DNA from: Megachile rotundata
Lineage: Eukaryota; Arthropoda; Insecta; Hymenoptera; Megachilidae
Direction of reading: 5' to 3'
Assembly (NCBI RefSeq): GCF_050947335.1
Contig: NC_134984.1
Location: 11,327,926 to 11,391,925 of the forward strand
DNA: 64,000 nucleotides
Of the stretch, positions 51,086 to 62,168 are shown in pieces. The notes beneath the pieces were generated by a model. That model saw nothing but the letters and a program-made list of their open reading frames with translations, was not told the DNA's origin and did not search any database. A program made the position numbers and the translations under genes. Numbering within the stretch: position 1 is the stretch's first letter; every line of letters starts with the position of its first letter.

Positions 51086-51955
51086 GAAAATTAGGAATTT
51101 GATAATTTGGAGATAGGAAATTTGGGAATAGGAAATTCGAGGATAGAGTATTTGGGAATTTGGAAATTCGACAGTTTGGAAATTTGAGAGTTTGGAAATT
51201 TGAGAGTTTGGAAATTTGAGAGTTTGGAAATTTGAGAGTTTGGAAATTTGAGAGTTTGGAAATTTGAGAGTTTGGAAATTTGAGAGTTTGGAAATTTGAG
51301 AATTTGGAAATTTGAGAGTTTAGAAACTTGAGAGTTTGGAAATTTGAGAGTTTGGAAACTTGAGAGTTTGGAAATTTGAGAGTTTGGAAATTTGAGAGTT
51401 TGGAAATTTGAGAGTTTGGAAACTTGAGAGTTTGGAAACTTGAGAGTTTGGAAATTTGAGAGTTTGGAAATTTGAGAGTTTGGAAATTTGAGAATTTGGA
51501 AACTTTAGAATTTGGAAACTTTAGAATTTGGAAACTTTAGAATTTGGAAACTTTAGAGTTTGGAAATTTGAGAGTTTGGAAATTTGAGAATTTGGAAACT
51601 TTAGAATTTGGAAATTTGAGAGTTTGGAAATTTGAGAGTTTGGAAATTTGAGAGTTTGGAAACTTGAGAGTTTGGAAACTTGAGAGTTTGGAAATTTGAG
51701 AGTTTGGAAATTTGAGAGTTTGGAAATTTGAGAATTTGGAAACTTGAGAATTTGGAAATTTGAGAGTTTGGAAACTTGAGAGTTTGGAAATTTGAGAGTT
51801 TGGAAATTTGAGAGTTTGGAAACCTGAGAGTTTGGAAATTTGAGAATTTGGAAACTTGAGAATTTGGAAATTTGAAAATTTGGAAATTTGAGAATTTGGA
51901 AATTTGAGAGTTTGGAAATTTAAGTATTTGAGAACTTGTGAATTTGAAAATTTGA
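51086..51955. repeat. 16-bp minisatellite (GAGAGTTTGGAAATTT)
   Basis: About fifty units of AGAGTTTGGAAATTTG with variants AATTTGGAAAC and TTTAGAATTTGG arranged in blocks, suggesting several expansion rounds. The plus strand lacks C almost completely. Minus-strand frames of 167 and 171 codons are by-products of the 16-bp period reading through all phases without stops. Confidence 0.96.
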
Positions 51956-53937
51956 AAAATTTTCTTACGAAATAAAAATAAGATACCCATGTCAATAACT
52001 GAAATAAAGTTAAATTTTCTGCAGAGCAAGAAGAATGCACATTTTTGGTATTCCTTCAGTATTGTAAATGGCACCGTCACCAAATTGAAGATATATTGAA
52101 ACATGGAAAATGTCAAAAGCAGTTTTCCTCACAGAAGGAAATTTCTGGTTTCGAATGGATGTCTCATACAGACCCAGTTACAAGAAGCAATTTGTAGAAA
52201 GTTCGAAAGTGTTATCAAATCGAAAAGAGGTTAATAGCATTTCTTTTCGTTCGACAATTTTTGTATCCAATATTGTCTTTTTCTAAAAAAATTATGTTAT
52301 AATATCTTTACTTTATTGTATAATTATTAAATTAATGTTATGTATATAATAATTAAATTAACTGTTATTGAATTAATAAACTGTTACTATGTTAAACTGT
52401 GAGCTTTCGAATTTAATTCTTCTTTATCGAGAAACTGGTTAGCAAGATAATTTTATTTCATTTGTGATTTATTTCAAAAATACCATATCGATTTTATGTG
52501 AGCTGTTCTTTAAATTCATTTTACCTTTATTCCGTAAATATTTAGGTTTTTAAATTGTTTCACTTTTGTATTTGTGGAATTGGTGATTTTGTTAATTTAA
52601 TATGTCTTGCAATTATCATATGAACAGAAATTATTTATTACGTTAATTTAATATGTTAAAAATGCAATTCACTACGGTTTTCCTCGCAGATAATTTCGGC
52701 ATAATCGAGTTGTGCCTTCTTAATTATTTTTGTCAATGTATGAACATATTAACAACAGTTTTGTTTTTGTCAATTCACTCTTGTTTTTTCAATCGCCATG
52801 TTCTACACGTTTATGTTAAGATAAAATTTTATATCAAGATATTTGTGTTCTTTATTCGGTATTTTAAAACTCTCTGCCTGCTCTTTTTTCAATATAATAT
52901 GTTCACCAATTATGAAATGAACAATTGTAAACACAAATTTCGAAACTAAATTTAAATACTATATTTTGAAAAATTTACTAAAAATATGACCTCTATAAAT
53001 ATTACATAATTTGTAATACAAAATGTCGTTCACACAAAAATATTTCCTAAGTTCTCAAACACCCCACAAATAATTTGTAACATCTCCATATTTAATCTCG
53101 TCAAACTTCCACGTCCCGATATTCCACGACCGAATGTCTCCACAAATTGACGACTCGCATAAAAGAGCATACATTTCCCTAGTTATTCACAAGATGTCAA
53201 CAAGTTACCCCGACACATCGGACAAACTTTCATCCCCTACTTAGGATGAGAGCATATATCGATAGACACAGAAGTTATTTTTTCCCTAAGAGATGAAATT
53301 CGTGCAAATGCATCTACATCGTTCTGGACCAATTTCTTATGTACTTTGTGGATCTATTTTCTGTATTACGGATGTTTCACTGAGACAAGCAATCAGCTTG
53401 TAATGCTAGATCAAGGTTGAACTTGAGGTCCTATATTTTGAATTAGAGAATTTTTTTAAGTTTTCAGACAATTATTGTGAAGATGAATTAAATACCACTT
53501 TATGTTTCACTTAGGATTCATTTTTATATTTTGTTTTTAACTTAGAAGTGTTTGTTGAATATTAAGAGCATGAAAGAATTTTAATTTCAGTGCAACATGC
53601 TGAGATTTTGTGCTCAGGAAAAACATATGAAGGTTCAAATTGATTGACATTGTTTTTACCCAAATTGGTGTGCTGACCACTGGACACAAATGTATACTGC
53701 TTAACATATGTGTAGGACGTTTGTAAATTAAAACGTTCGTTTTTATCAACATTTACGACCATTAAATATAGTTAGGTTAGGTTAAGTTAGAATAGTTTAT
53801 GAAAGAATCCTTGTAACACTAAACCAAGAACAGTACGTGATTAAAATAATTATTTAAATGATTAAAAAGCAGAAGGACAAAGTCCACATTTGCTACATAA
53901 TTGAAAATTTAGCGAGCACCAATACACATGAATTTAA
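51956..53937. other. AT-rich non-coding DNA
   Basis: A plus-strand frame of 98 codons at 52653-52949 is very AT-rich, hydrophobic by composition and unlike any family I know. A short TTAGGTTAGG run lies at about 53772. No gene is supported. Confidence 0.5.
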
Positions 53938-53939
53938 TA

Positions 53940-54521
53940 TTAGGTCAAGTCATAAGTAACTTCCGATGCAGCTAAATAGATTTTATTGTGTGTATGGTGA
54001 GATTATGAAGGTATAAGTCACCACGAGTTGTTGAAGTCAAACTTAACGATTACTGCGGATAAATACATTCAGCAATTGCAAAGAGTGCAAGAGAAACTCC
54101 TAGAAAAGCGCCCTGCACTCGTCAATCGCAGAAATGTCATTCTTTTACACGACGACGCGCGACCGCATACAGCAAGGGTGACTCAAGAAAAAATTCTTGA
54201 GCTTGGATGGTCTGTTTTACCATATCCACCTTACTTCTCAGATCTTGCCCCCACAGACTACCACCTTTTCTGTTCCTTACAAAACTTTTTATATGGAAAA
54301 ACCTTCAATTCTGAAGAGCAAGTCAGACAGGCTGTTGAAAGCTTCTTCCAGTCCAAACCAACCACATTTTACAAGGAAGGAATTGATAAACTACCAGGAA
54401 AATGGGAGAAGGTTATAGAAAATAGTGGTGAATATATAATAAAATAATATAATTTTGCTGTTTAATGAGAACGAAATAAATGTCTGATAAAAAAACGGAA
54501 GTTACTTATGACTCGACCTAA
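53940..54521 (+). mobile_element. 5'-deleted mariner, 582 bp
   Basis: Inverted repeats start TTAGGTCRAGTCATAAGTAA and match over about 26 bp with one mismatch. TA target duplications lie at 53938-53939 and 54522-54523. The first half of the transposase gene is missing; the catalytic second half is well preserved. The end sequence differs from the two other mariners of the window. Confidence 0.95.
54028..54447 (+). pseudogene. Mariner transposase, C-terminal half with DD34D
   Basis: Reading 54028-54447 gives 139 residues. HDDARPHTA holds the second catalytic aspartate and SDLAPTDYHLF the third; 34 residues separate them, the mariner signature. The family tail LPGKWEKVIENSGEYI follows before the stop. 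The frame is open slightly upstream (SHHELLK). Missing are the helix-turn-helix DNA-binding region and the first catalytic aspartate, so the enzyme is inactive. The uninterrupted remaining frame indicates relative youth. Confidence 0.93.
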
Positions 54522-54523
54522 TA

Positions 54524-54994
54524 CTAAACGTCGATAGTTCTTATGAATGAATAAATAACGAAATTTTCCTGAAAATTTAACAATCTATACGTTGAATTAA
54601 CGGAAACAAAAGGGGCGCAGAATTACAAACGCTGACGATCCACTGTTTAACAACGACGATTAAGAACACGAATATATTTGCATACCTACGGAAACACTCC
54701 ATTTTCGTGTTTAACAGAGAAATATTTAAATTAGTTCCTCATTCTGGCCAGCTCTAGACAGAATTCCAGCTTAATAATAGTAGCGAGATGGCAGAAAACG
54801 CTTTCCAGATCGGTAAAAATGTCATCTACGTTGGAGACTCTCAAAGTGTGGACTCAGTATGGTGTGCTGCGTCAAATATTAAAATATGACACATTTAACG
54901 GTAATAAAACGAGGTTTTTTTGTTGAATACTTGATGAAAGTTCTTTGCAATTTAACGTGGAAAATTGTCGTTCTTTAAAGAGGAAGTTTAAAGT
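54524..54994. other. Non-coding, no feature
   Basis: Moderate-complexity sequence without an open frame of note. Confidence 0.5.
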
Positions 54995-55860
54995 TTTCAA
55001 ATATTGGGATTTGGGAGTTTTGGGAGTTTTGGGATTTGGGAATTTTGGGAATTTTGGGAATTTTGGGAATTTTGGGATTTCGGAATCTTGGAATTTGTAA
55101 ATTTTGGGATTTGGGAAATTTGAAATTTGGAAATTTTGGGATTTGGGAAATTTGGAATTTGGGAATCTTGGAATTTGGAAAATTTGGAATTTGGAAATTT
55201 TTGGATTTGGGAAATTTGGAATTTGGAAATTTTTGGATTTGGGAAATTTGGAATTTGGAAATCTTGGGATTTGGAAATCCTAGGATTCGGGAAATTTGGA
55301 ATTTGGGAATTTTGGGATTTGGGAATCTTGGAATTGGAAAATTTTGGGATTTGGGAATTTAGAAATTTTGGGATTTGGGAAATTTGGGAATTTTGGGATT
55401 TGGAAATCTTAGGATTTGGGAAATTTGGGATTTGGGGAATTTGGAATTTGGAAATTTGGAATTTGGGAAGCTTGGGATTTGGAAATCTTGGAATTTGGGA
55501 ATCTTGGGATATGGGAATCTTGGAATTGGGAAATTTTGGGATTTGGGAATTTGAAAATTTTAGGATTTGGGAAATTTGGGAATCTTGGGATTTGGAAATC
55601 TTAGGATTTGAGAAATTTGGGATTTGGGAAATTTGGAATTTGGAAATTTTGGGATTTAGGAAATTTGGAATTTGGGAATCTTGGGATTTGGAAATCTTGG
55701 AATTTGGGAATCTTGGGATTTGGGAATCTTGAAATTGGGAAATTTTGGGATTTGGGAATTTGGAAATTTTGGGATTTGGGAAATTTATGAATCTTGGGAT
55801 TTGGGAATCTTTTGAATTTTCAAATATTAGAATTTTGATACTTAGGTACTTTAAAAATTT
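54995..55860. repeat. G-rich minisatellite (GGGATTTGGGAATCTTGGAATTT)
   Basis: Units of GGGATTTGG, GGAATTTGGGAAT and CTTGGGATTTGG type, with longer repeated blocks (for example 55400-55550 resembles 55610-55760). C is rare on the plus strand. Frames up to 291 codons (minus strand, 54997-55872) and 201 codons (plus strand) arise because neither strand of the repeat contains many stops; they are not genes. Confidence 0.95.
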
Positions 55861-56884
55861 CCAATTTCGCACTTCTGAAATTTCTAAATATTTAAATATT
55901 ACAACTTAGCCACATCATATAATTTTTCTTAAAATAAATTTTGCACACAAAGAAAATCTATGAATCATTTTCTTATTGATATTTATTTACAATTTATGAA
56001 GAATGTATTTTCTTTCAACATAGAAAGATTCACGCAACATAAAATACATATGTATTTATCTCGAACCCAGGAAGTATTAATTAATACCTGCACCTGACGG
56101 ATGTGAAACGTGCAAGGAGACAATGCCAAGTGTAGAACGAAATTTGGCAGCCTTATCCTATGCATGTTACATATTTCGCACATATGTGGCTCACTGTACC
56201 AGGTCTACCAAACGAACATAGATGAATTGTCATGCTGTCACTGTGATACTAGTCATAAATTAATTGATAGGGACTTTGGAGTGGTGATTTATTGGAATCG
56301 TTCCAAATACATAAACAATAATAACAGCACTCTAACTCATAGGTAGACGTACAGCTGAACAGTGTATCAGATTATGATATAACCCCTGAAACGTTATTTC
56401 TGTAATTCATACCTTGTTAATAAACTAGAACAGTAAGCAATAATGTGCATAAACAATGATATACACAAACAGTACGTAATTAATAACAATAATATTCTGA
56501 ATCATAAGTAGATATTCAATCGTGCATCATAATGTAATATTACTTTTGAAGCGTTGTTTGTACAATTTGTATCTTGTTAATAATCTAAAATATTAAGCGA
56601 TAATATGTATAAATGATAATATTACCTGGAATGGTGAGCAATAATATGTATAAATGTATTAATATGCACATATAATGCAGAAGCAATAACAGTAACACTC
56701 TAACTCATAGGTAGATGTTGAACCAAACAGTGTATTAGATTACAATACTACTCTTGACGCGGCCGTTACAGAATTTGCACCTTACTAATACTCTAGAATA
56801 TTAATAATTATGTATATAAACAATATGTATTAACATATACATCAACACTAGGTTTACAGACATTTCTTATATACCTATTTCTAC

Positions 56885-57163
56885 GAAATTTCGCTTGTAT
56901 TTTTTTTTATTTTCTACGATATTTATTGCGACGGTAAATTGTCGAATTGAGCAATTTGTTTTATCTCTGTTCTCTGTTTTAAAGTAGTGCTGGAGGCTTC
57001 GCTATTTTTATTGTTTTATTTTTTAAGGATAAGCTACGAGAATGTGTTCATACAGGGTTGTGCAGAGAATGTTATTAGGTTTAATGAAAGTGATTGAAAT
57101 TCGGACACATTTTATTGTTTAAATCTAGCGCAGAAATTAATACTAGTTTCACGGACATTTCTT
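56885..57163 (+). repeat. Dispersed segment, copy 1
   Basis: Nearly identical to 63718-64000 in the same orientation. Differences include a 7-bp indel near 57077, a homopolymer length change and one C/T near 57153. Its right part contains TTAA plus TACTAGTTTCACGGACATTT, which resembles the outer element's own terminus, so a nested copy or internal duplication of a related element is likely. Confidence 0.9.
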
Positions 57164-57400
57164 ATATACCTATCTCTACGAATACGCGTCAATTTGACGC
57201 ATGAACGAATACATATATTTAAAGAAAAACAACCACTTAGAAAGCAATATAATTAAACACTACAAGTAAGAAATGAAAATATGAGATATATATTTATAGA
57301 AAGTTTTTATTATTCAATAATATTCTAGTACATTACTTCAATATTCTACATTCATATTTTTACTGTCCTCTACCCTGTGAACTGCGATTTATACTGCGAC

Positions 57401-57465
57401 CCCGGGTCCGAACCCGGCATACCGGCTGAGCCGGCCACGTGCGACTCCGGACTAGCGAAGTCCGT
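57401..57465. other. Cluster of three GC hairpins inside the TTAA element
   Basis: Three perfect hairpins in succession: CCGGGT 57402-57407 with 57412-57417, CCGGCT 57422-57427 with 57429-57434, CGGACT 57448-57453 with 57459-57464. On the minus strand GGCTCAGCCGGT followed by GGGTTCGGACCC faintly resembles pol III A and B boxes brought close together, but there is no cloverleaf, so it is not called a tRNA. Confidence 0.7.
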
Positions 57466-57960
57466 CGTTTATAAGGTATAGTGGATGCATTCATATTTAT
57501 TATTGTTGTAATTTTTGCACGGGTAAAACTAATTTACTAAAAATTTTATTTACATTACGATCGCGTCAAATTGACGCACATCCTAGAGATAGGTATACCA
57601 CATAGCAAATTTCAATATTTCAAAGCTTTTGAAGAAAATAGACTTCAATATATATTTATCTCGTTCGATGGATAAAAGTCGGTACAAGAGATAAAATAAA
57701 AATTCGAACGGTTTTAGTAATTTTTTAAAAATAATTCGAAATGTGTCAAAATGACGCGTTTTGTAAATCTAGTGTTAATAATGCATAAGTAACGACAACA
57801 GCACCCTAATCCATAGGTAGATGTTCAGCTAAGCAGGCTGTCAAATTACGACGTTACTTCCATGCTATTCTTTCTACAATTCGTACCTTATTAATAATTT
57901 ATCAAACACGAAGACATATTAATTTTCTATATTTTATATACCAATGGAACAAACAATTTC

Positions 57961-58539
57961 TAATAAGTTAACTATACATATGAACAATTAAATAATTCTG
58001 TAAACATCAGCAATTTGACTATTAGTGATAAACTTCTTCTATTCGATTCCCAAATTTCCGATTTTCAAATTCGACTCCACAATATTAAAAAGAAAATTTG
58101 AAGATCCACCTTAGGTAAGCGATTCGAAAGATTTGAAAAGCACGTTAAAAGTGAATTATAAATCGATCGATTAAAGTTTCATCGCTGCAGGTATTGGAAG
58201 TGGAATTCAGAGCGCGTTAAGAACGCGCTGATGACGCTAGTTTCTCTATCGCGGGATAGTTTTTTGAAAAATTGCCGAACGAAGTTTCCCTTTCATGCAA
58301 GATCATCCCTTTGGTATGGTAATGCGCGGGAATAATTACGGCCGAGCGATTTTCAGACGAGGCGAAACTTTGCCCTTTAAGCACGTTAATTGCATTTTAA
58401 TTTCTTCGCTTTTTCCGAGCTTAGACAAAACGAAGGCTCAAGGTTTGCTGGAGAGACTGCAATGCATTCGTAGTGCGCATTAGGTATAGTTAGGGTCAGA
58501 TTTGACTACTCTGGGAACAGTATGGTTGTTGAGGAGGAG
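57961..58539. other. Non-coding; moderate-GC patch 58.18-58.48 kb
   Basis: A 62-codon plus-strand frame (58295-58483) is unrecognised. No other feature is seen. Confidence 0.45.
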
Positions 58540-59175
58540 ATCTCGCACTCGCTGATTTTTAAGGATTTTTGAAGTTTTTGATATTTGGGGAGTGAAGATT
58601 GAGATGAAGATAGGGAATTTTGATGATTAAAAATTTTCGTGAAAGATTAAGTGATGTAGGAATTTGGAGAGTTTGGAGTTAGGGGAGTTATGGATATGGG
58701 AAGCTTGGTATTTGGGGGTTTAAGGACTTGGGGATTTAGGAATTTAAGAATATATCTATTTAGAAACCTTAGGATTTGAGAATTTAGGAATTTAGGGACG
58801 TAGCTTTAGGAACGTTAGGAACTTTAGGATTTGGGGAGTTTAGAACACAGGTATTCGGGAATCTTAGAATTTGGATAACTACAGGTATAAGAATCTATGT
58901 ATGTAGTACTATTAGAAATCTGTAGCATTTGGAATTTGAGGGTGTATCAACTTGGGGGTCTACAGAATCTCAGGACATAGAAATTTGGGAATTTAGGGAT
59001 TTGCAAGCTTAGGAATTCAAGAACCTAGGAATTTAGAAACTTAGATATTCGGAAGTAGAGGAATTTGAAGACTTTGGGTTTAGGATATCTGTGCATATAG
59101 GAACCTAGGTATTTGGTGATCTAAGGAGTTGGGGATTTAGGAATAGAATTATCTATGGATATGAGGACCTCAAAA
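58540..59175. repeat. Degenerate GGAATTTAGGAATTTGGG minisatellite
   Basis: Old G-rich array; GGAATTTAG, GGATTTGGG and GAACCTAGG words recur without fixed period. The plus strand is C-poor. Confidence 0.75.
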
Positions 59176-59929
59176 TTTGGAAATTTGCAAATGTATATAT
59201 GATTGTATATCTATTGTTACACATATGTCCATATGCGTATAGAATGTACACATATAAACGTACTTATAGTGTATAGTGTGTATAGTGTATAATGTGTACG
59301 CATATGATGTGTGCATATAGAGCGTGTATACACATGATATATAATATGACAGACGCTAATTAAACCTGACACTGGTTTTCGAGTTTTCATGGTGACTTCT
59401 TAATTAACTCACCGACGTTTCGTATTATATTGCTCGCTACTGTCAAGGTTAATTAGTGTGTCTATCACACAGGCATACCTCAGCAAGAAGTAATGAGTAA
59501 CTGTTACGGGATTCAAACTAGCCTACTTTAAAGCTGTTTCATGGGCCGGTAGTTCAATCATTCGATCGCAATTTGTATGCTTCGTTGATCCAATAAGTGA
59601 GCTTGCACAGAAACACTCTCATTTATAACTTTTAATTGAATAGCAAACTTTCGAACCGTGTTGTAACAGAATTACAACGCAACTCGTTATTTGATCGGAA
59701 TTATTTGATTGAGATCGAATATTGACCAAGTATTAGTGCTTCCTATTTACATCTGCCGCTCGAGTTGCTGTTTTGTGTACTTTTATCTTTTGCGATTTAA
59801 GCTGTTGACCAGATTTATATCTGGTTCAGATATAATCACAAATGTTCTATGTCAAATATTTGACCTATCTTTAACTGAAAATATGTCGGAAATAAATAAC
59901 AACTTATCCGAATATCGCTGTTCTCTACC
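59176..59929. other. Non-coding; short GTGTATA-type simple repeat
   Basis: 59210-59345 is built of TATAGTGTATAGTGT and ACACATATG-like words. The 82-codon frame at 59709-59957 overlaps the end of the following dispersed repeat and is not recognised. Confidence 0.5.
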
Positions 59930-60645
59930 CAAGTACATTGGAATTTTTCATGCTTAAATTATAATTTTCCCAAAGATATGATATGCGTTAACTTCGATAA
60001 TTTACTCTTTTAGAAAATTCACAAAATATGTAATTTCCAAATGTTTCCAATATCGTATTAGTGCAAAGAGGTGCTCCCATGGTGCCTAAACTACTTGGTA
60101 CCTTTTATTTACACGTAATGTACTTTTGTGCGATTTGCTAATACTCTTATAAAACGTGGTGAAGGCAAAAAAGTGCGAATCAAAACATATGAAAACGATC
60201 ATTCAATTGAAACGGTGAGCGAGTGAGCCAGTAGAGTGAGCCACTATAGTGGCGCTATGTAATCTACGATGACATTCGCGAAACTATAGTGAACCGTCGT
60301 ACAGAGAGATGGTATCCGCGAAAGCCACTATAATGGCGCGTCGTACTTAAGAGGTTAAGTTATAGGGTGAAGTTAGGAACACGTTCTTAGTAGTACATGT
60401 CAAGGTCAAAGTGATTTGGTCCCTTTTTATCAATATTCGTTTATAATAGCGTGAGAGGCGTGATAAAGCAGCAAGGTTATAATGGACTAACAATGATCCG
60501 TACTTATACTGTTAGTCAAATTAGCGCATTCAACCAAACAAGTTAACAATGCATTACGATGATATTCACTAACTATAGTGGACCGTCGTACAGTGAGATG
60601 GTATCCGCGAGAGCCACTATAGTGACGTGTCGTGCCTAAGAAGTT
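59930..60645 (-). repeat. Dispersed repeat with CCACTATAGTGG palindromes, copy 2 (inverted)
   Basis: Reverse-complement partner of 15994-16740, aligning from CATTGGAATTTTTCATGC at the left to the TGACGTGTCGTGCC end at the right, with scattered substitutions and few indels. It keeps both palindromic blocks and appears less rearranged than copy 1, without the extra 36-bp partial block. Confidence 0.88.
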
Positions 60646-61249
60646 AATTATGTATCTATTTATTTTTAAGAACGCTAGAATATAATATTAATGTCATAAA
60701 TCAAATTCAACCTTAATACGATCTCTCATGATGGTAAGAATCCACTTCTTTAACCGATAATCGCAAAAGAAATAAGCTTCCTACTGATTTTTTTGCAAGA
60801 AAACGATTTGTGATGGCAAACGCGTGTCGTTCATTGAAGGCAATTTGTCGTAAGCCGACTTCCTTTCGTTCCTGTGAATGATACATCTACAGGGTGCAAT
60901 TTGTGATACAGTGATAGATAACAGGAAATAGCGGAAAACGGAAGATCCATTTGTTATATTCCATCAGTGATCCAATCTAAGGAAAGTACATCAATTTGGA
61001 GGGAATTCACGATGCTGTGGAAGAAGGACGGAGATAAATGCTTTATTAACCCTTTCATGAGCAAATTCGTCTTTTCAACTCCTCTTGCTGCGTTCAGAAA
61101 ACCCTACGGTTAGACTTCATTGGATGTATATTCGTTTGGTTAAATATTTTGACGTTTTCAGATATTTAATATTCGATTATTTGACTGCTAAAAATTATTA
61201 TCAGTTGTTAATAATAATTAATGAAATCGTCACTTCATTCATTGTTCAA
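60646..61249. other. Non-coding, no gene seen
   Basis: 60740-61080 is slightly GC-richer. No open frame of interest. Confidence 0.5.
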
Positions 61250-61690
61250 TACACGAGTAAGAATGAATGCAAAATTATAAATTGTTGAATGTTTCATTGT
61301 GATTGAATTCAAGATTATAAATTATTCAATACTTGATTATAAATGAATTCCAAATATATACATTGTTAAATATTTCATTATAAATGAATGCAAGATTGTA
61401 AATTATTGAATGCTTCATTATCAATGAATTCAAGAACATAAATTATTAAATACCTCATTATTAATGAATTGAAGAATATAAATTATTAAGTACTTGACTA
61501 TGAATGAATTCAAGATTGTAAATTATTAAATATTTGTTTATAAATTAATCCATGTGTATAGATTGTTAAATGTTTCATTATGTGTAAATGCAATATTATA
61601 TATTATTGAATACTTCATTATAAATGAATTTCAAGATTTATTCATTTTTGAGTGATTAATTATACACAAATTCTTACACATAAATTGTTG
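61250..61690. repeat. ~60-bp degenerate repeat (ATAAATGAATTCAAGATTATA)
   Basis: About seven units containing TTCATTATAAATGAATTCAAG and TAAATTATTAAATA. Confidence 0.85.
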
Positions 61691-61714
61691 AGTATTTAAT
61701 CACAAATAAGTACT

Positions 61715-62168
61715 CGATTATTATACTTGATTGTAATACTTGATTGTAATACTTGATTGTAACACTTGATTATAACACTTGACTATAATACTTGATTATT
61801 ATACTTGATTTTAATACTTGATTGTAATACTTGATTATAACACTTGATTATAACACTTGACTATAATACTTGATTATTATACTTGATTGTAATACTTGAT
61901 TGTAATACTTGATTGTAACACTTGATTATAACAGTTGACTATAATACTTGATTATTATACTTGATTGTAATACTTGATTGTAACACTTGATTATAACACT
62001 TGACTATAATACTTGACTATTATACTTGATTTTAATACTTGATTGTAATACTTGATTATAACGCTTGACTATAATACTTGATTATTATATTTGATTATAA
62101 TACTTGATTGTAATACTTGATTGTAACACTTGATTATAATACTTGATTATAATACTTGATTATCCTAC
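61715..62168. repeat. 13-bp array (TAATACTTGATTR)
   Basis: About 35 units of TAATACTTGATTG and variants TAACACTTGATTA, TTATACTTGATTT. Variants follow a repeating order (G,G,C-type units then A-type) with a longer period of about 105-120 bp, so blocks of units were amplified together. Confidence 0.96.

Larger units (their letters stand above)
56846..57774. mobile_element. piggyBac-like non-autonomous element, 929 bp
   Basis: Ends are CACTAGGTTTACAGA and the complement of CACTAGATTTACAAA. The right flank is TTAA (57775-57778) and the left flank TCAA, a one-base change from TTAA. Near-palindromes of the type GCGTCAATTTGACGC lie at about 57187, 57562 and (as GTGTCAAAATGACGCG) 57744, resembling subterminal transposase sites. 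No transposase frame is present. Insertion into a 190-bp tandem repeat gives an approximate empty site for comparison. The TTAA target suggests piggyBac; the family is not proven. Confidence 0.72.
56320..57960. repeat. ~190-bp degenerate tandem repeat split by an insertion
   Basis: Four units, marked by CTAAYTCATAGGTAGATGTT-like sequence near 56330, 56508, 56700 and 57810. Each continues with a TACC-TTAATAAT segment. Units three and four are separated by the element at 56846-57774. Confidence 0.82.

Noticed and set aside
51537..52116. 167- and 171-codon minus-strand frames
   Set aside because: Two frames of the 16-bp array read essentially the same repetitive peptide (NSQISKFSNFQ), as expected when the period is not a multiple of three and lacks stops.
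53772..53786. TTAGGTTAGG run as interstitial telomere
   Set aside because: Only two exact units followed by TTAAG; far too short to claim telomeric origin.
54997..55872. 291-codon minus-strand and 201-codon plus-strand frames
   Set aside because: Both strands are open over the G-rich minisatellite, with peptides that are simple repeats (IPKFPNSQ, FGNLGIWE). Repeat by-product, not a gene.
57380..57480. tRNA gene
   Set aside because: The T-arm-like and D-arm-like words adjoin without an anticodon arm or acceptor stem; no cloverleaf can be drawn.
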